Shown: positions 1 through 7,017 of the stretch, in pieces
Numbering within the stretch: the first letter of the stretch is position 1
Layout of the letters: each line of letters opens with the position of its first letter
From: an uncultured Eubacteriales bacterium
GTDB lineage: Bacteria > Bacillota > Clostridia > Oscillospirales > Oscillospiraceae
Direction of reading: 5' to 3'
Length of the DNA: 12,845 bases
Assembly (NCBI GenBank): GCA_900551995.1
Contig: URXW01000044.1
Coordinates: forward strand, 1 to 12,845
Translations under genes and position numbers: made by a program
The notes under the pieces: model-generated
What the model was told of the DNA's origin: nothing
The model's input: the letters and a program-made list of their open reading frames with translations, nothing else
Database searches by the model: none

Positions 1-1180
1 TCCAGCTCATCAGCCAGGAGGAATCCTTCACGGTGACGATGCCGCCGGTGACGACCTTGCCGGTGAAGGGGTCGCGCTTGCAGATATTCTTGATATAGGG
101 GATGATGCGCTGATCCAGCGTCTCCACGGTGGCACTCATCCAGTTGGTCTGCTCCGGGTCATAGCAGAACTTGTCGGGGTGACCGAAGGAGGGATCCTGC
201 GCGGCGATCTTGCGCCACATATCCCAGCCGCCGCCCTCCTTGATCTCGGTGTCGTAGGGGGCGGGGGTGTTCTGGCTGCCCATGGCGGAGTTCTCCACGC
301 AGCCGCCGTTGGTGATGAACACCAGATCGTTCTCCGTCAGGTCGATGGCACTCTTTTCGCCGTTTTCGATGACGTCGATGCGCTTTGCCAGCTTGTGGGC
401 GGGGTCGGAGACGTCGAACTCCACGTTGGTCACCTGCACGCCGAAGTGGAACTGGACGCCGAAGCCCTCAAGGTATTTCACCATGGGGAGGATCATGGAC
501 TCGTACTGGTTATACTTGGTGAAGCGCAGGGCGGTGAAGTCGGGCAGCCCGCCGATGTGGTGGATATACCGCTGGATATAGAGCTTCATCTCCAGCGCGC
601 TGTGCCAGTTCTCAAAGGCGAACATGGTGCGCCAGTACAGCCAGAAGTTGCTCTTGAACACCTCATCGTCGAAGAAGTCGGTGATGCGCTTGTCCTGCAA
701 AGCCTCGTTGGGGGTGAAGAACAGCTTCATGATCTCCATGGCACCCTTGTCGGAGATGTCGAACTTGCCGTCGGTGTGGGCGTCCTGCCCGCGCTTTTCC
801 GTGGCGCGGCACAGGGAGTAGTTGGGATCCGCCTTGTTGAGCCAGTAATATTCGTCCAGCACGCTGACGCCCTCCGTCTCGATGGAGGGGATGGAGCGGA
901 ACAGATCCCACATGACCTCGAAGTGGTTGTCCATCTCACGGCCGCCCCGCATGACGTAGCCGATGTTCTCAAACTTCCAGCCGTCGCAGGCTCCGCCGGC
1001 GGTGGGCCCCTTTTCCAGAATGTGGACGCGCTCGCCCTTCATCTGTCCGTCGCGCACCAGATAGCAGGCGGCGGTCAGTGCCGCCAGTCCGCTGCCCACG
1101 ATATAGGCGGATTTGCTGTCCACGCCCTCCGGCTTTTTGGGGCGGGCAAAGGCTTCATAGTTACCACTGGAATAGTACAT
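1..1180 (-). CDS. ohyA: Oleate hydratase (fatty acid double-bond hydratase), C-terminus cut by window edge
   Basis: This FAD-dependent enzyme (the old 'myosin-cross-reactive antigen' family) adds water to the cis-9 double bond of oleate and related acids to give 10-hydroxy fatty acids. The window holds the first 393 residues of a family usually near 590. A dinucleotide-binding motif GSGLAALTAA lies at residues 29-38, followed by an acidic residue after the second strand (LEKG) and AGGACDG. The signature RGGREM puts Glu at residue 82, and a Tyr falls at 201 in EMKLYIQRY. These match the catalytic Glu82 and Tyr201 known for the Staphylococcus aureus enzyme. The start at 1180 has AAGGAGG at 1189-1195, 8 nt upstream. 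An in-frame ATG at 1207 has no good ribosome site, and the residue numbering also favours 1180. The gene follows the TetR gene in the same direction but has its own promoter. No frameshift is seen. The identification is very secure; chain-length specificity cannot be read from the sequence. Confidence 0.96.
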   Translation of the reverse strand, partial: MYYSSGNYEAFARPKKPEGVDSKSAYIVGSGLAALTAACYLVRDGQMKGERVHILEKGPTAGGACDGWKFENIGYVMRGGREMDNHFEVMWDLFRSIPSIETEGVSVLDEYYWLNKADPNYSLCRATEKRGQDAHTDGKFDISDKGAMEIMKLFFTPNEALQDKRITDFFDDEVFKSNFWLYWRTMFAFENWHSALEMKLYIQRYIHHIGGLPDFTALRFTKYNQYESMILPMVKYLEGFGVQFHFGVQVTNVEFDVSDPAHKLAKRIDVIENGEKSAIDLTENDLVFITNGGCVENSAMGSQNTPAPYDTEIKEGGGWDMWRKIAAQDPSFGHPDKFCYDPEQTNWMSATVETLDQRIIPYIKNICKRDPFTGKVVTGGIVTVKDSSWLMSW

Positions 1181-1227
1181 AATGTGAACCTCCTTATTTG
1201 TGTCCATGTTTTCTACTTGATGAGCGC

Positions 1228-1256
1228 AGTATACACCCGATTAGAAAAACGTTCAA
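1228..1256 (-). promoter_or_regulatory. Predicted vegetative promoter of ohyA
   Basis: Read on the minus strand, TTGAAC (1251-1256) and TATACT (1228-1233) are separated by exactly 17 bp. Transcription would start near 1221 and give a leader of about 40 nt ending in the GGAGG ribosome site. The -10 box matches the consensus at five of six positions and the -35 box at four of six. ohyA can therefore be transcribed separately from the regulator gene upstream. I see no clear copy of the inverted repeat found at the tetR promoter here. Confidence 0.7.
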
Positions 1257-1268
1257 TAAACAAGTATG

Positions 1269-1297
1269 CCCCGATGATAAGTTTTTTATCACCGGGG
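1269..1297 (-). terminator. Hairpin after the TetR gene, possible weak terminator
   Basis: In the minus-strand transcript, the arms at 1286-1297 and 1269-1280 pair over 12 bp with a single G-U pair and a 5-nt loop. The sequence that follows (CATACTTG) has no U tract, so it is not a classic intrinsic terminator. It sits between the tetR stop codon and the ohyA -35 box, and could reduce read-through or stabilise the tetR mRNA end. Confidence 0.4.
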
Positions 1298-1320
1298 TGG
1301 GGGTGTTCAGTTTTTTATCA
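1280..1320 (-). repeat. 12-bp direct repeat spanning the tetR stop codon
   Basis: The minus-strand sequence TGATAAAAAACT occurs at 1309-1320, where its first three bases are the stop codon of the TetR gene, and again at 1280-1291 inside the hairpin just downstream. The two copies are identical and 29 bp apart. This may be a small tandem duplication or chance in an A/T-rich spacer. Confidence 0.6.
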
Positions 1321-1899
1321 TTCCGGGCGGTCTGATGGGGTGCGGTCGCTGCGGAGACGCTCCAGAGCGGCGCGGATGCTGCCGTGCACCACCTGCTCCA
1401 GACGCTCCACCATCGTGTGGGGGTCGCCCTTCATGTCGGACTTGACCCAATCCAGCATCAGCCCCACGAACATATATTTATAGAGAGTGGCGATGAAGTC
1501 CTTGTCCTCCTGACGCACGGACATACCCTGCGCCTGCTCCTCCACCACGCCCTCCAGCAGATCATAGGTCAGCTTGTAGAGGTACGTCTCCACCTGCTCG
1601 CGGCTGACGGAGCGGTAGACGTTGAGGATGAAGGGCTTGTTGTCCAGCACCGCCTCGAAAATTTGCAGAAGCCCCTGCTGCCACGTCTCATACGTCTTTT
1701 TTCCCGCCAGAGCGCGGCTGGCGTCCTCCTGACAGCTCCACTCCACCAGATCGTAGATGTCCTTGAAGTGGTAGTAGAAGGTCATGCGGTTGATGCCGCA
1801 GTCCTCGGTGATGTCGCTGACGGTGATCTTGTGCAGCGGCTTTTTCAACAGCAGCTTTTTCAGCGAGGCCTCCAGTGCCCGCTTGGTGACCTGTGACAT
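1318..1899 (-). CDS. TetR/AcrR family transcriptional regulator
   Basis: This is a 193-residue one-component regulator. The N-terminal helix-turn-helix lies at about residues 24-46 (ITVSDITEDCGINRMTFYYHF), with the family-typical TFYYHF at the end of the recognition helix. Residues 50-180 are a helical ligand-binding and dimerisation domain without close similarity that I can name; the pattern resembles the Firmicute subgroup often annotated as DhaS-like. The start at 1899 has AAGGAGG at 1907-1913, 7 nt upstream. The gene lies upstream of and parallel to ohyA, so a fatty acid or acyl-CoA ligand and control of ohyA are plausible but inferred. A palindrome over its own -10 box suggests autorepression. 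It is divergent from the glycan operon starting at 2077, which it could also affect. The family call is secure; the ligand is unknown. Confidence 0.92.
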   Translation of the reverse strand: MSQVTKRALEASLKKLLLKKPLHKITVSDITEDCGINRMTFYYHFKDIYDLVEWSCQEDASRALAGKKTYETWQQGLLQIFEAVLDNKPFILNVYRSVSREQVETYLYKLTYDLLEGVVEEQAQGMSVRQEDKDFIATLYKYMFVGLMLDWVKSDMKGDPHTMVERLEQVVHGSIRAALERLRSDRTPSDRPE

Positions 1900-1923
1900 G
1901 GGGATACCTCCTTCCTCGGACTA

Positions 1924-1940
1924 CCGTATATTATAGACGG
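1924..1940. promoter_or_regulatory. Candidate TetR operator (17-bp inverted repeat)
   Basis: The sequence CCGTATATTATAGACGG is an inverted repeat of the form CCGT-n-TAT-n-ATA-n-ACGG, with only one symmetric pair of positions mismatched. It covers the whole -10 box of the tetR promoter. Its size and position fit a binding site for a TetR dimer acting as autorepressor. The assignment is inferred from symmetry and position only. Confidence 0.55.
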
Positions 1941-1958
1941 CGGGGCGGGCTTTTGCAA
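1930..1958 (-). promoter_or_regulatory. Predicted vegetative promoter of the TetR gene
   Basis: On the minus strand, TTGCAA (1953-1958) and a perfect TATAAT (1930-1935) are 17 bp apart. The expected start near 1923 leaves a leader of roughly 24 nt containing the AAGGAGG site. The box is embedded in the candidate operator at 1924-1940. Confidence 0.75.
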
Positions 1959-1983
1959 GTCCCCGCGGCGGGGCGCGGAGGGG

Positions 1984-2015
1984 AAATTACCGTGGCAAAT
2001 TACCGGTGCTGTAAT
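1984..2015. repeat. Short repeats between the divergent promoters
   Basis: AAATTACCG occurs twice in direct orientation, at 1984-1992 and 1997-2005. The second copy also forms an inverted pair ATTAC (1999-2003) and GTAAT (2011-2015) around a 7-bp centre. The group ends just before the -35 box of the plus-strand glycan operon and lies upstream of the tetR -35 box. It could be a regulator binding site. No known consensus is recognised. Confidence 0.4.
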
Positions 2016-2017
2016 GA

Positions 2018-2046
2018 TTGACGGGGGGCGGGAAAAAGGGTATACT
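2018..2046 (+). promoter_or_regulatory. Predicted vegetative promoter of the glycan operon
   Basis: TTGACG (2018-2023) and TATACT (2041-2046) are separated by exactly 17 bp, each matching the consensus at five of six positions. Transcription would begin near 2053, about 24 nt before the ATG at 2077, and include the GGGGAGG site at 2064-2070. It faces away from the tetR promoter. Confidence 0.8.
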
Positions 2047-2076
2047 AAAGGGTACATCATAAAGGGGAGGCTCCAA

Positions 2077-4434
2077 ATGGCAAGAAAAAACGATCATAAG
2101 GGCAAGACTCCCGCCGCCAAGCTGCGGCAGGAATTGCGGCACCCGTGGCTCGTGCCGGTGCTCGCCGTTGTCTATTTTCTCATAACGTGCCTGATGCAGC
2201 ACGGGAACAACAAGCTCATTACGCTGCTGCTGATACTGGCGGTGCTGGTGTGCGTGGTGGTACGCAGCGGGCTGCTGGCGCGGCGCATGACGCTGCCCGC
2301 CCTGCTGCTGGGCGCATACGTGCTCATGGACGGCATATCCACCCTGTACGCGCCCAGCGGGAAATTCGCGCTGTTCGAGTTCCTGAAGGTGGCGGCAGCC
2401 GCCGCCATGGCTCTGCTGCTGGTGGGCTGTGAGCCGGAGCGGGAGCGGAACACGGGGCGGTGCGGTGCCACGGTGCTGGAGGTCAGCGGCGCGCTTGCCG
2501 CTCTGTGCAGCATCGACATGGTGTCCACCCGCTGGCTGTACAACGGTCTGCTGGGCGTGACCGGCGCGCTGGGCGCAAATCTCAGCGGCGACGCCCTGCA
2601 GGGGCAGCGGCTGAAAACCATCTTTGCCAATCCCAACGTGTTCGCCGGGTGCGCCGGCGTCGCCATCCTGCTGTCGCTGGGGCTTGCCGCCAGCGCGGAG
2701 AACCGGCGGGAGCGTTGTCTGCATCTGAGCTGCCTGCTGTGCAGCTGCACCGCCTTTGTGCTGGCGGTGAGCCGCGGTGCCATGGGTGCCATCGCCGTGG
2801 CGTTTCTGGTGTATCTGCTGCTGGAACGGGGCAAGCGTCGGGCGGTATCCTTCGTGCTGATGGCGGAGACGCTGCTGCTGACGGTGGCGGTGTCCGCAGT
2901 GGTGTTCACCACCGCCTTCGGTACGTGGGAGGGCGTGAACGTGGTGCCCCTGCTGCTGACTGCCGCCGCTGCGGCGGGGCTGTGCGCGCTGGACATCTTC
3001 GTGGGACGGCCTCTGGCGGAGAAGATGGCGCGGCGGATGAAAACCGTGAATATCGTGCTGCTGTCCGCACTGGGCGCGGCGGCCGCCCTTGTGGTGCTCG
3101 CCGTGGCGTGGACAGGCCCTGTGACGCTGCACCCCGGCGAGACCATCACCCGCGGCGCGTACCTGCCCGCCGGGACGTATACCCTGACGGCGGAGGGGGA
3201 GGGCGCGGCGTCCGTGGAGATCCTCACCCAGACGGAGGAGGACGCCATCATGAACACCAAGAACCTCGCCTATACGGGCGATCTCTACCGTGCATCGTTT
3301 ACCGCGCCGGAGGGGAACCGCTCCATGACGTTCCGCATAACGGCGCAGGAGGAGGTGCGTATCACCGCCCTGCGGTACAGCGGCGGCGCGGAGGGCAGCG
3401 TGAAGCTGGACTACAAGCTGCTGCCGGAGGCCATCGCAGAGCGCGTACAGAACCTGCGCTCCGAGGGCAACGTGGTGCAGCGGCTGGTCTACTGCGCCGA
3501 CGCGCTGAAGATCTTCCAGCGCAGCCCCATTGTGGGCGTGGGCATGGGCGGCTTTGAAAACGGCATTTACAGCGTGCAGAGCTATCACTACCAGACCAAG
3601 TACCCCCACAACCACTATATCCAGTCCCTGGTGGACACGGGCGTGGTGGGGCTGCTCCTGTGGGTGGGGCTGCTCGCCGCCAGTGCCGTGGCGTTGGTGC
3701 GCCTGTGGAAAAAAGAGAAGGACGACGGCAGCTCCCTCGCCGGTGCGCTGTGCGCGCTGCTGCTGTTCATGGCGATACACGCGGCGGTGGAGGTGGACTT
3801 CTCCAACGGGCACTTCCTGCCCTTCGGCTTCGGTGCCTTCGCCGTGATGCACCTGTACAGCGGGTCGCTGCTGCCCATCCCCGCGCTGGGGGAGAAGCCC
3901 CGGCGGTTCATCGTATGGGGCGAAGCCGCCGGGTTGGCGGTGTTCGGCGTGCTGCTGAGCATGAATATGCGCGCCGCCGTGGTGGCGCAGCAGGGGGACT
4001 ATACGTCCACCGCGCAGGCGGCGGAGCTGGATCCCTACGAGTGGGCGGACTATGAGCTGTCCTACGTGGTGAGTGCCTCCCGCGAGGAGGAGCTGGACGA
4101 GACCATGCAGGAGAAGATGGCGAAGTATATGAAGGAGCTGTCCGCCCTGCGCTCCAACTCCGTGCCGAGGTATCTGGCGGAGGCGTATTTCAACATGGGC
4201 GATCTGGACAACGCCTTTGCCATGCTGGACAAGTACGTGGATTACACGCCCTCCAACCCGGAGACGTGGGAGAGCAGCTTCCGCCTTGCCATGGGGTTTG
4301 ACGACGGGAGCGCGGCGTTCCGCAGCGGCGTTGCCACGCTGTACGGACGGCTGGAGACGTGGAACAGTGAGAATCTGGGCGCGATAGAGCTGCCGGAGGA
4401 TATTGCCGCCTTCGCGGCGGGCACGAATAGCTGA
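2077..4434 (+). CDS. O-antigen ligase/polymerase (Wzy_C) family membrane protein with extracellular insert and TPR-like tail
   Basis: The 785-residue polytopic protein has about 14-15 hydrophobic segments between residues 24 and 630. The Wzy_C signature is present: RSPIVGVGMGGF at 482-493, then a Tyr/His-rich stretch with HNHYIQSLVDTG at 511-522 leading into a membrane helix. Family members transfer or polymerise undecaprenyl-linked glycans outside the membrane. A Gram-positive has no LPS, so it more likely acts as a glycan polymerase or as a ligase to a wall or protein acceptor (inference). Residues about 346-450, between the helix at 322-345 and the Wzy_C loop, are soluble and rich in beta-type sequence, more than the usual loop. 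After the last helix (611-630) a soluble tail carries a TPR-like unit near 698-732 (AEAYFNMGDLDNAFAMLDKY). The start at 2077 has GGGGAGG 6 nt upstream; the frame is open back to 2014 but that part overlaps the promoter. It is first in the operon. Confidence 0.88.
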   Translation: MARKNDHKGKTPAAKLRQELRHPWLVPVLAVVYFLITCLMQHGNNKLITLLLILAVLVCVVVRSGLLARRMTLPALLLGAYVLMDGISTLYAPSGKFALFEFLKVAAAAAMALLLVGCEPERERNTGRCGATVLEVSGALAALCSIDMVSTRWLYNGLLGVTGALGANLSGDALQGQRLKTIFANPNVFAGCAGVAILLSLGLAASAENRRERCLHLSCLLCSCTAFVLAVSRGAMGAIAVAFLVYLLLERGKRRAVSFVLMAETLLLTVAVSAVVFTTAFGTWEGVNVVPLLLTAAAAAGLCALDIFVGRPLAEKMARRMKTVNIVLLSALGAAAALVVLAVAWTGPVTLHPGETITRGAYLPAGTYTLTAEGEGAASVEILTQTEEDAIMNTKNLAYTGDLYRASFTAPEGNRSMTFRITAQEEVRITALRYSGGAEGSVKLDYKLLPEAIAERVQNLRSEGNVVQRLVYCADALKIFQRSPIVGVGMGGFENGIYSVQSYHYQTKYPHNHYIQSLVDTGVVGLLLWVGLLAASAVALVRLWKKEKDDGSSLAGALCALLLFMAIHAAVEVDFSNGHFLPFGFGAFAVMHLYSGSLLPIPALGEKPRRFIVWGEAAGLAVFGVLLSMNMRAAVVAQQGDYTSTAQAAELDPYEWADYELSYVVSASREEELDETMQEKMAKYMKELSALRSNSVPRYLAEAYFNMGDLDNAFAMLDKYVDYTPSNPETWESSFRLAMGFDDGSAAFRSGVATLYGRLETWNSENLGAIELPEDIAAFAAGTNS

Positions 4435-4452
4435 CAGCAAGGAGGGCTTTCC

Positions 4453-5577
4453 ATGCCATCGGTACTGTTTACGGCGTCCACCTTTTCGCATATTCTGAGC
4501 TTCCATGTGCCCTATCTGCGCCGGTTCAAGGAGCTGGGCTGGCGGGTGGAGGTCGCCTGCGGCGGAGCGGTGCGGGAGATACCCTGCGCCGACGCGGTGG
4601 TGTCGCTGCCGCTGGAAAAGAAAATGACCGCGCCGGCGAATTTCCGCGCCGCCGGGATGCTGCGGCAGCGGATGGCGCGGGAGCGGTATGACCTTGTGAT
4701 CACCCACACGTCGCTGGCAGCGTTCTTCACACGCTGGGCGGCGAAGGGGCTGCGGGAGCGTCCCGCCATTGTCAACGTGGTACACGGGTATCTGTTCGAC
4801 GAGCGCACCGGCGGGGTGAAAAAAACGCTGCTGACGGCGGCGGAGAAAATGACCGCGCCGCAGACCGATCTGCTGCTGACCATGAACCGGTGGGACGATA
4901 CGTGGGCGCGGGAAAACCGCTGCGCCGGACGGGTGGCGTTCATCCCCGGCATGGGGGTGGAGCTGGAGCGGTTCCAGCCGTCGCCGGAGGCGCGGCGGGA
5001 TATGCGGGAGAGGCTGCATCTGGCGGAGGAGGACGTGGCGTTGATCTATCCGGCGGAGTTCTCCGGGCGGAAGAACCACGCCATGCTGCTGCGCGCCATG
5101 GTACAGCTGCCGCAAAGCGTAAAGCTGCTGCTGCCGGGGCGGGGCGCACTGCTGGAGCGATCCGCCGCGCTGGCGAAGGAGCTGGGCGTGGCGGAGCGGG
5201 TGGTGTTCCCCGGCTTTACGGAGGAGATACCGGCGTGGCTGGCGGCGGCGGACATCGCCGTGTCCGCCAGCCGATCCGAGGGGCTGCCCTTTAACATTAT
5301 GGAGTCCATGAGCTGCGCGCTGCCGGTGGTCGCCAGCCGCGTGAAGGGGCATACGGATCTGGTGACGGAGGGGGAGAACGGGTTTCTGTTCCCCTACGAC
5401 GACGAGGACAGCTTCGCCGGGAAGGTGCGGCAGCTGGCGGAGGACAGGCAGCTGCGGGCACAGATGGGACAGAACGGACGGCAGAGGGTGCAGCCGTACA
5501 GGCTGGACGCCGTGCTGCCGCAGGTGATGGAGCTGTATATGTCCGCCGCGGGCGGTATAGAGGAACGGAACAAATGA
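4453..5577 (+). CDS. Glycosyltransferase family 4 (GT-B fold), EpsD-like
   Basis: This 374-residue protein has the size and layout of retaining GT4 enzymes, which move a sugar from a nucleotide donor to a lipid-linked acceptor on the cytoplasmic face. The N-terminal acceptor domain begins with SHILSFHVPYLRRFKELG (12-29), a pattern seen in the EpsD-type capsule or biofilm transferases. The donor domain starts near 195 (IYPAEFSGRKNHAMLLRAM), and the catalytic EX7E motif is Glu276 and Glu284 in SEGLPFNIMESM. IPGMGVELERF at 164-174 is the usual domain linker. AAGGAGG at 4439-4445 lies 7 nt before the ATG. The gene starts 18 nt after the ligase gene and its stop overlaps the next start as ATGA, suggesting coupled translation. 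The donor sugar cannot be predicted. It is the only ordinary glycosyltransferase in the cluster. Confidence 0.92.
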   Translation: MPSVLFTASTFSHILSFHVPYLRRFKELGWRVEVACGGAVREIPCADAVVSLPLEKKMTAPANFRAAGMLRQRMARERYDLVITHTSLAAFFTRWAAKGLRERPAIVNVVHGYLFDERTGGVKKTLLTAAEKMTAPQTDLLLTMNRWDDTWARENRCAGRVAFIPGMGVELERFQPSPEARRDMRERLHLAEEDVALIYPAEFSGRKNHAMLLRAMVQLPQSVKLLLPGRGALLERSAALAKELGVAERVVFPGFTEEIPAWLAAADIAVSASRSEGLPFNIMESMSCALPVVASRVKGHTDLVTEGENGFLFPYDDEDSFAGKVRQLAEDRQLRAQMGQNGRQRVQPYRLDAVLPQVMELYMSAAGGIEERNK

Positions 5578-6986
5578 TACGGGAAAATCAACGACTGCTG
5601 AACCAACTGCACATTGTGACCGACGCGGCGGCGGTGTTCTTAGCCATGCTCGTCTCCTACTGGCTGCGCTTTGCCGTGTTCCACGGCACGTATGCCATGC
5701 CCCTGAGCCATTATGTGTGGCTGGGCGTGGCCGCGGCGGGGCTGACGCTGGTGGTGTTCGCCGTGGCGGGGCTGTACGCCTCCTTCCGTACCATACGCTT
5801 CCACGTGGAGGCGGGGCGGGTGGCTCTGCTGGAGCTGCTGGTGGCGTTGATCGTCATGGCGTTGATGTACATTCTGCGCTTCGAGGAGACGTCCCGCTGG
5901 TCGGTGGCGTTCTTCTACGCCGCCGCCACGGCGTTGCTGACGGCGAAGCGCGCCGTGCTGCGCTCGGTGCTGCGGCACTACCGCGCCATGGGCTACAACC
6001 AGAAGCGCGTGCTGGTGGTGGGCTGCGGCGAGAGTGCGGAGATGTATCTGAAGAAGGTCATCTCCGACAGAAATCTCGGCTATCACGTGGTGGGCTACGT
6101 CGCCGAAAGGGACAGCTGGAGGGCTTTGCCCTACTGCGGCGACTACGACGCGCTGGAGAAAATCTTCCGGGAGACGAAGCCCGACGAGGTGGTGGTGGCA
6201 CTGTCCACCGAGGAGCTGGAGCGGATGCCGCAGGTCATCCACGCCTGCGAAAAGGACGGCACGAAGCTGTCCGTGGTGCCCTTCTACGCCAGATATATGC
6301 CCTCCAATCCGCAGATCGACAGCGTAAACGGGCTGCCCCTGATCAACCTGCGGCGGGTGCCGCTGGACAACATGGGCAACGCCTGCATCAAGCGGCTGGG
6401 GGACATTATCGGGTCGCTGCTGCTGATCCTGCTGACGTCGCCCCTGATGCTGCTGGCCGCCATCGGCGTGAAGCTGTCGTCGCCGGGGCCCGTTATTTTC
6501 AAGCAGGAGCGGGTGGGAAAGGACAAAAAGCCTTTCTATATGTACAAATTCCGCTCCATGCGGGTGAACAGCGACGAGAACACCGGGTGGAGCCGGAACG
6601 AGGATAACCGCAAGACGTGGTTCGGCTCCCTGATACGGAAGTGCTCCGTGGACGAGCTGCCGCAGTTTTTCAACGTGCTCAAGGGCGACATGAGCCTGAT
6701 CGGCCCGCGCCCGGAGCTGCCCTATTTCGTGGAGCAGTTCAAGGAGGTCATCCCCCGGTACATGGTGAAGCATCAGGTGCGCCCCGGTATCACCGGCTGG
6801 GCGCAGGTGAACGGACTGCGGGGCGATACGTCCATCGAGCGGCGCATCGACTACGACCTGTATTACATCGAGAACTGGAGCGTGGCACTGGACATCCGTA
6901 TCCTCATTATGACGGTGTTCTGTCTGTTCAACAAGGAGAAGGTCAACGTCCCCGGCGGCAAGCACGACGGAGCGGCGAAGGAGTAA
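5574..6986 (+). CDS. Polyprenyl-phosphate sugar-1-phosphate transferase (initiating glycan enzyme)
   Basis: The 470-residue protein is a long-form polyprenol-phosphate hexose-1-phosphate transferase (WcaJ/WbaP/CpsE type). It moves a sugar-1-phosphate from a UDP-sugar to undecaprenyl phosphate and so starts the lipid-linked glycan. Hydrophobic helices fill about residues 12-125. A Rossmann-like domain follows from 143 (KRVLVVGCGES) to about 250. The bacterial sugar transferase domain runs from 270 (CIKRLGDIIGSLLLILLTSP), with PGPVIFKQERVG, YKFRSM, the catalytic Asp360-Glu361 in CSVDELPQFFNVLKGDMSLI, GPRPELP and RPGITGWAQVNG. Its ATG overlaps the previous stop codon; a weak AGAGGAA lies 8 nt upstream. 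The length is normal and nothing appears missing. Sugar choice (glucose, galactose or an N-acetyl sugar) cannot be told. Confidence 0.94.
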   Translation: MIRENQRLLNQLHIVTDAAAVFLAMLVSYWLRFAVFHGTYAMPLSHYVWLGVAAAGLTLVVFAVAGLYASFRTIRFHVEAGRVALLELLVALIVMALMYILRFEETSRWSVAFFYAAATALLTAKRAVLRSVLRHYRAMGYNQKRVLVVGCGESAEMYLKKVISDRNLGYHVVGYVAERDSWRALPYCGDYDALEKIFRETKPDEVVVALSTEELERMPQVIHACEKDGTKLSVVPFYARYMPSNPQIDSVNGLPLINLRRVPLDNMGNACIKRLGDIIGSLLLILLTSPLMLLAAIGVKLSSPGPVIFKQERVGKDKKPFYMYKFRSMRVNSDENTGWSRNEDNRKTWFGSLIRKCSVDELPQFFNVLKGDMSLIGPRPELPYFVEQFKEVIPRYMVKHQVRPGITGWAQVNGLRGDTSIERRIDYDLYYIENWSVALDIRILIMTVFCLFNKEKVNVPGGKHDGAAKE

Positions 6987-7017
6987 GAGTGATTTTTGCA
7001 CAAAGGAGTACGTGGGT

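Noticed and set aside
1181..1207. Upstream in-frame ATG for oleate hydratase at 1207
   Set aside because: There is no purine-rich ribosome site before it, and the GGAGG would lie inside the coding part; ATG 1180 is well placed.
179..1483. Plus-strand frame of 434 codons across ohyA and the end of tetR
   Set aside because: It is the antisense of the oleate hydratase coding region, which contains intact FAD-binding and catalytic motifs.
2014..2076. Possible N-terminal extension of the ligase-family protein
   Set aside because: The extension covers the -35 and -10 boxes, and ATG 2077 has a strong ribosome site at the right distance.
1987..5352. A reading frame of over 1100 codons open on the minus strand across the ligase and glycosyltransferase genes
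   Set aside because: Its product is a low-complexity His/Gln/Arg/Pro-rich string without domains. It is the expected shadow of GC-rich codon usage in the plus-strand genes, which have clear motifs.
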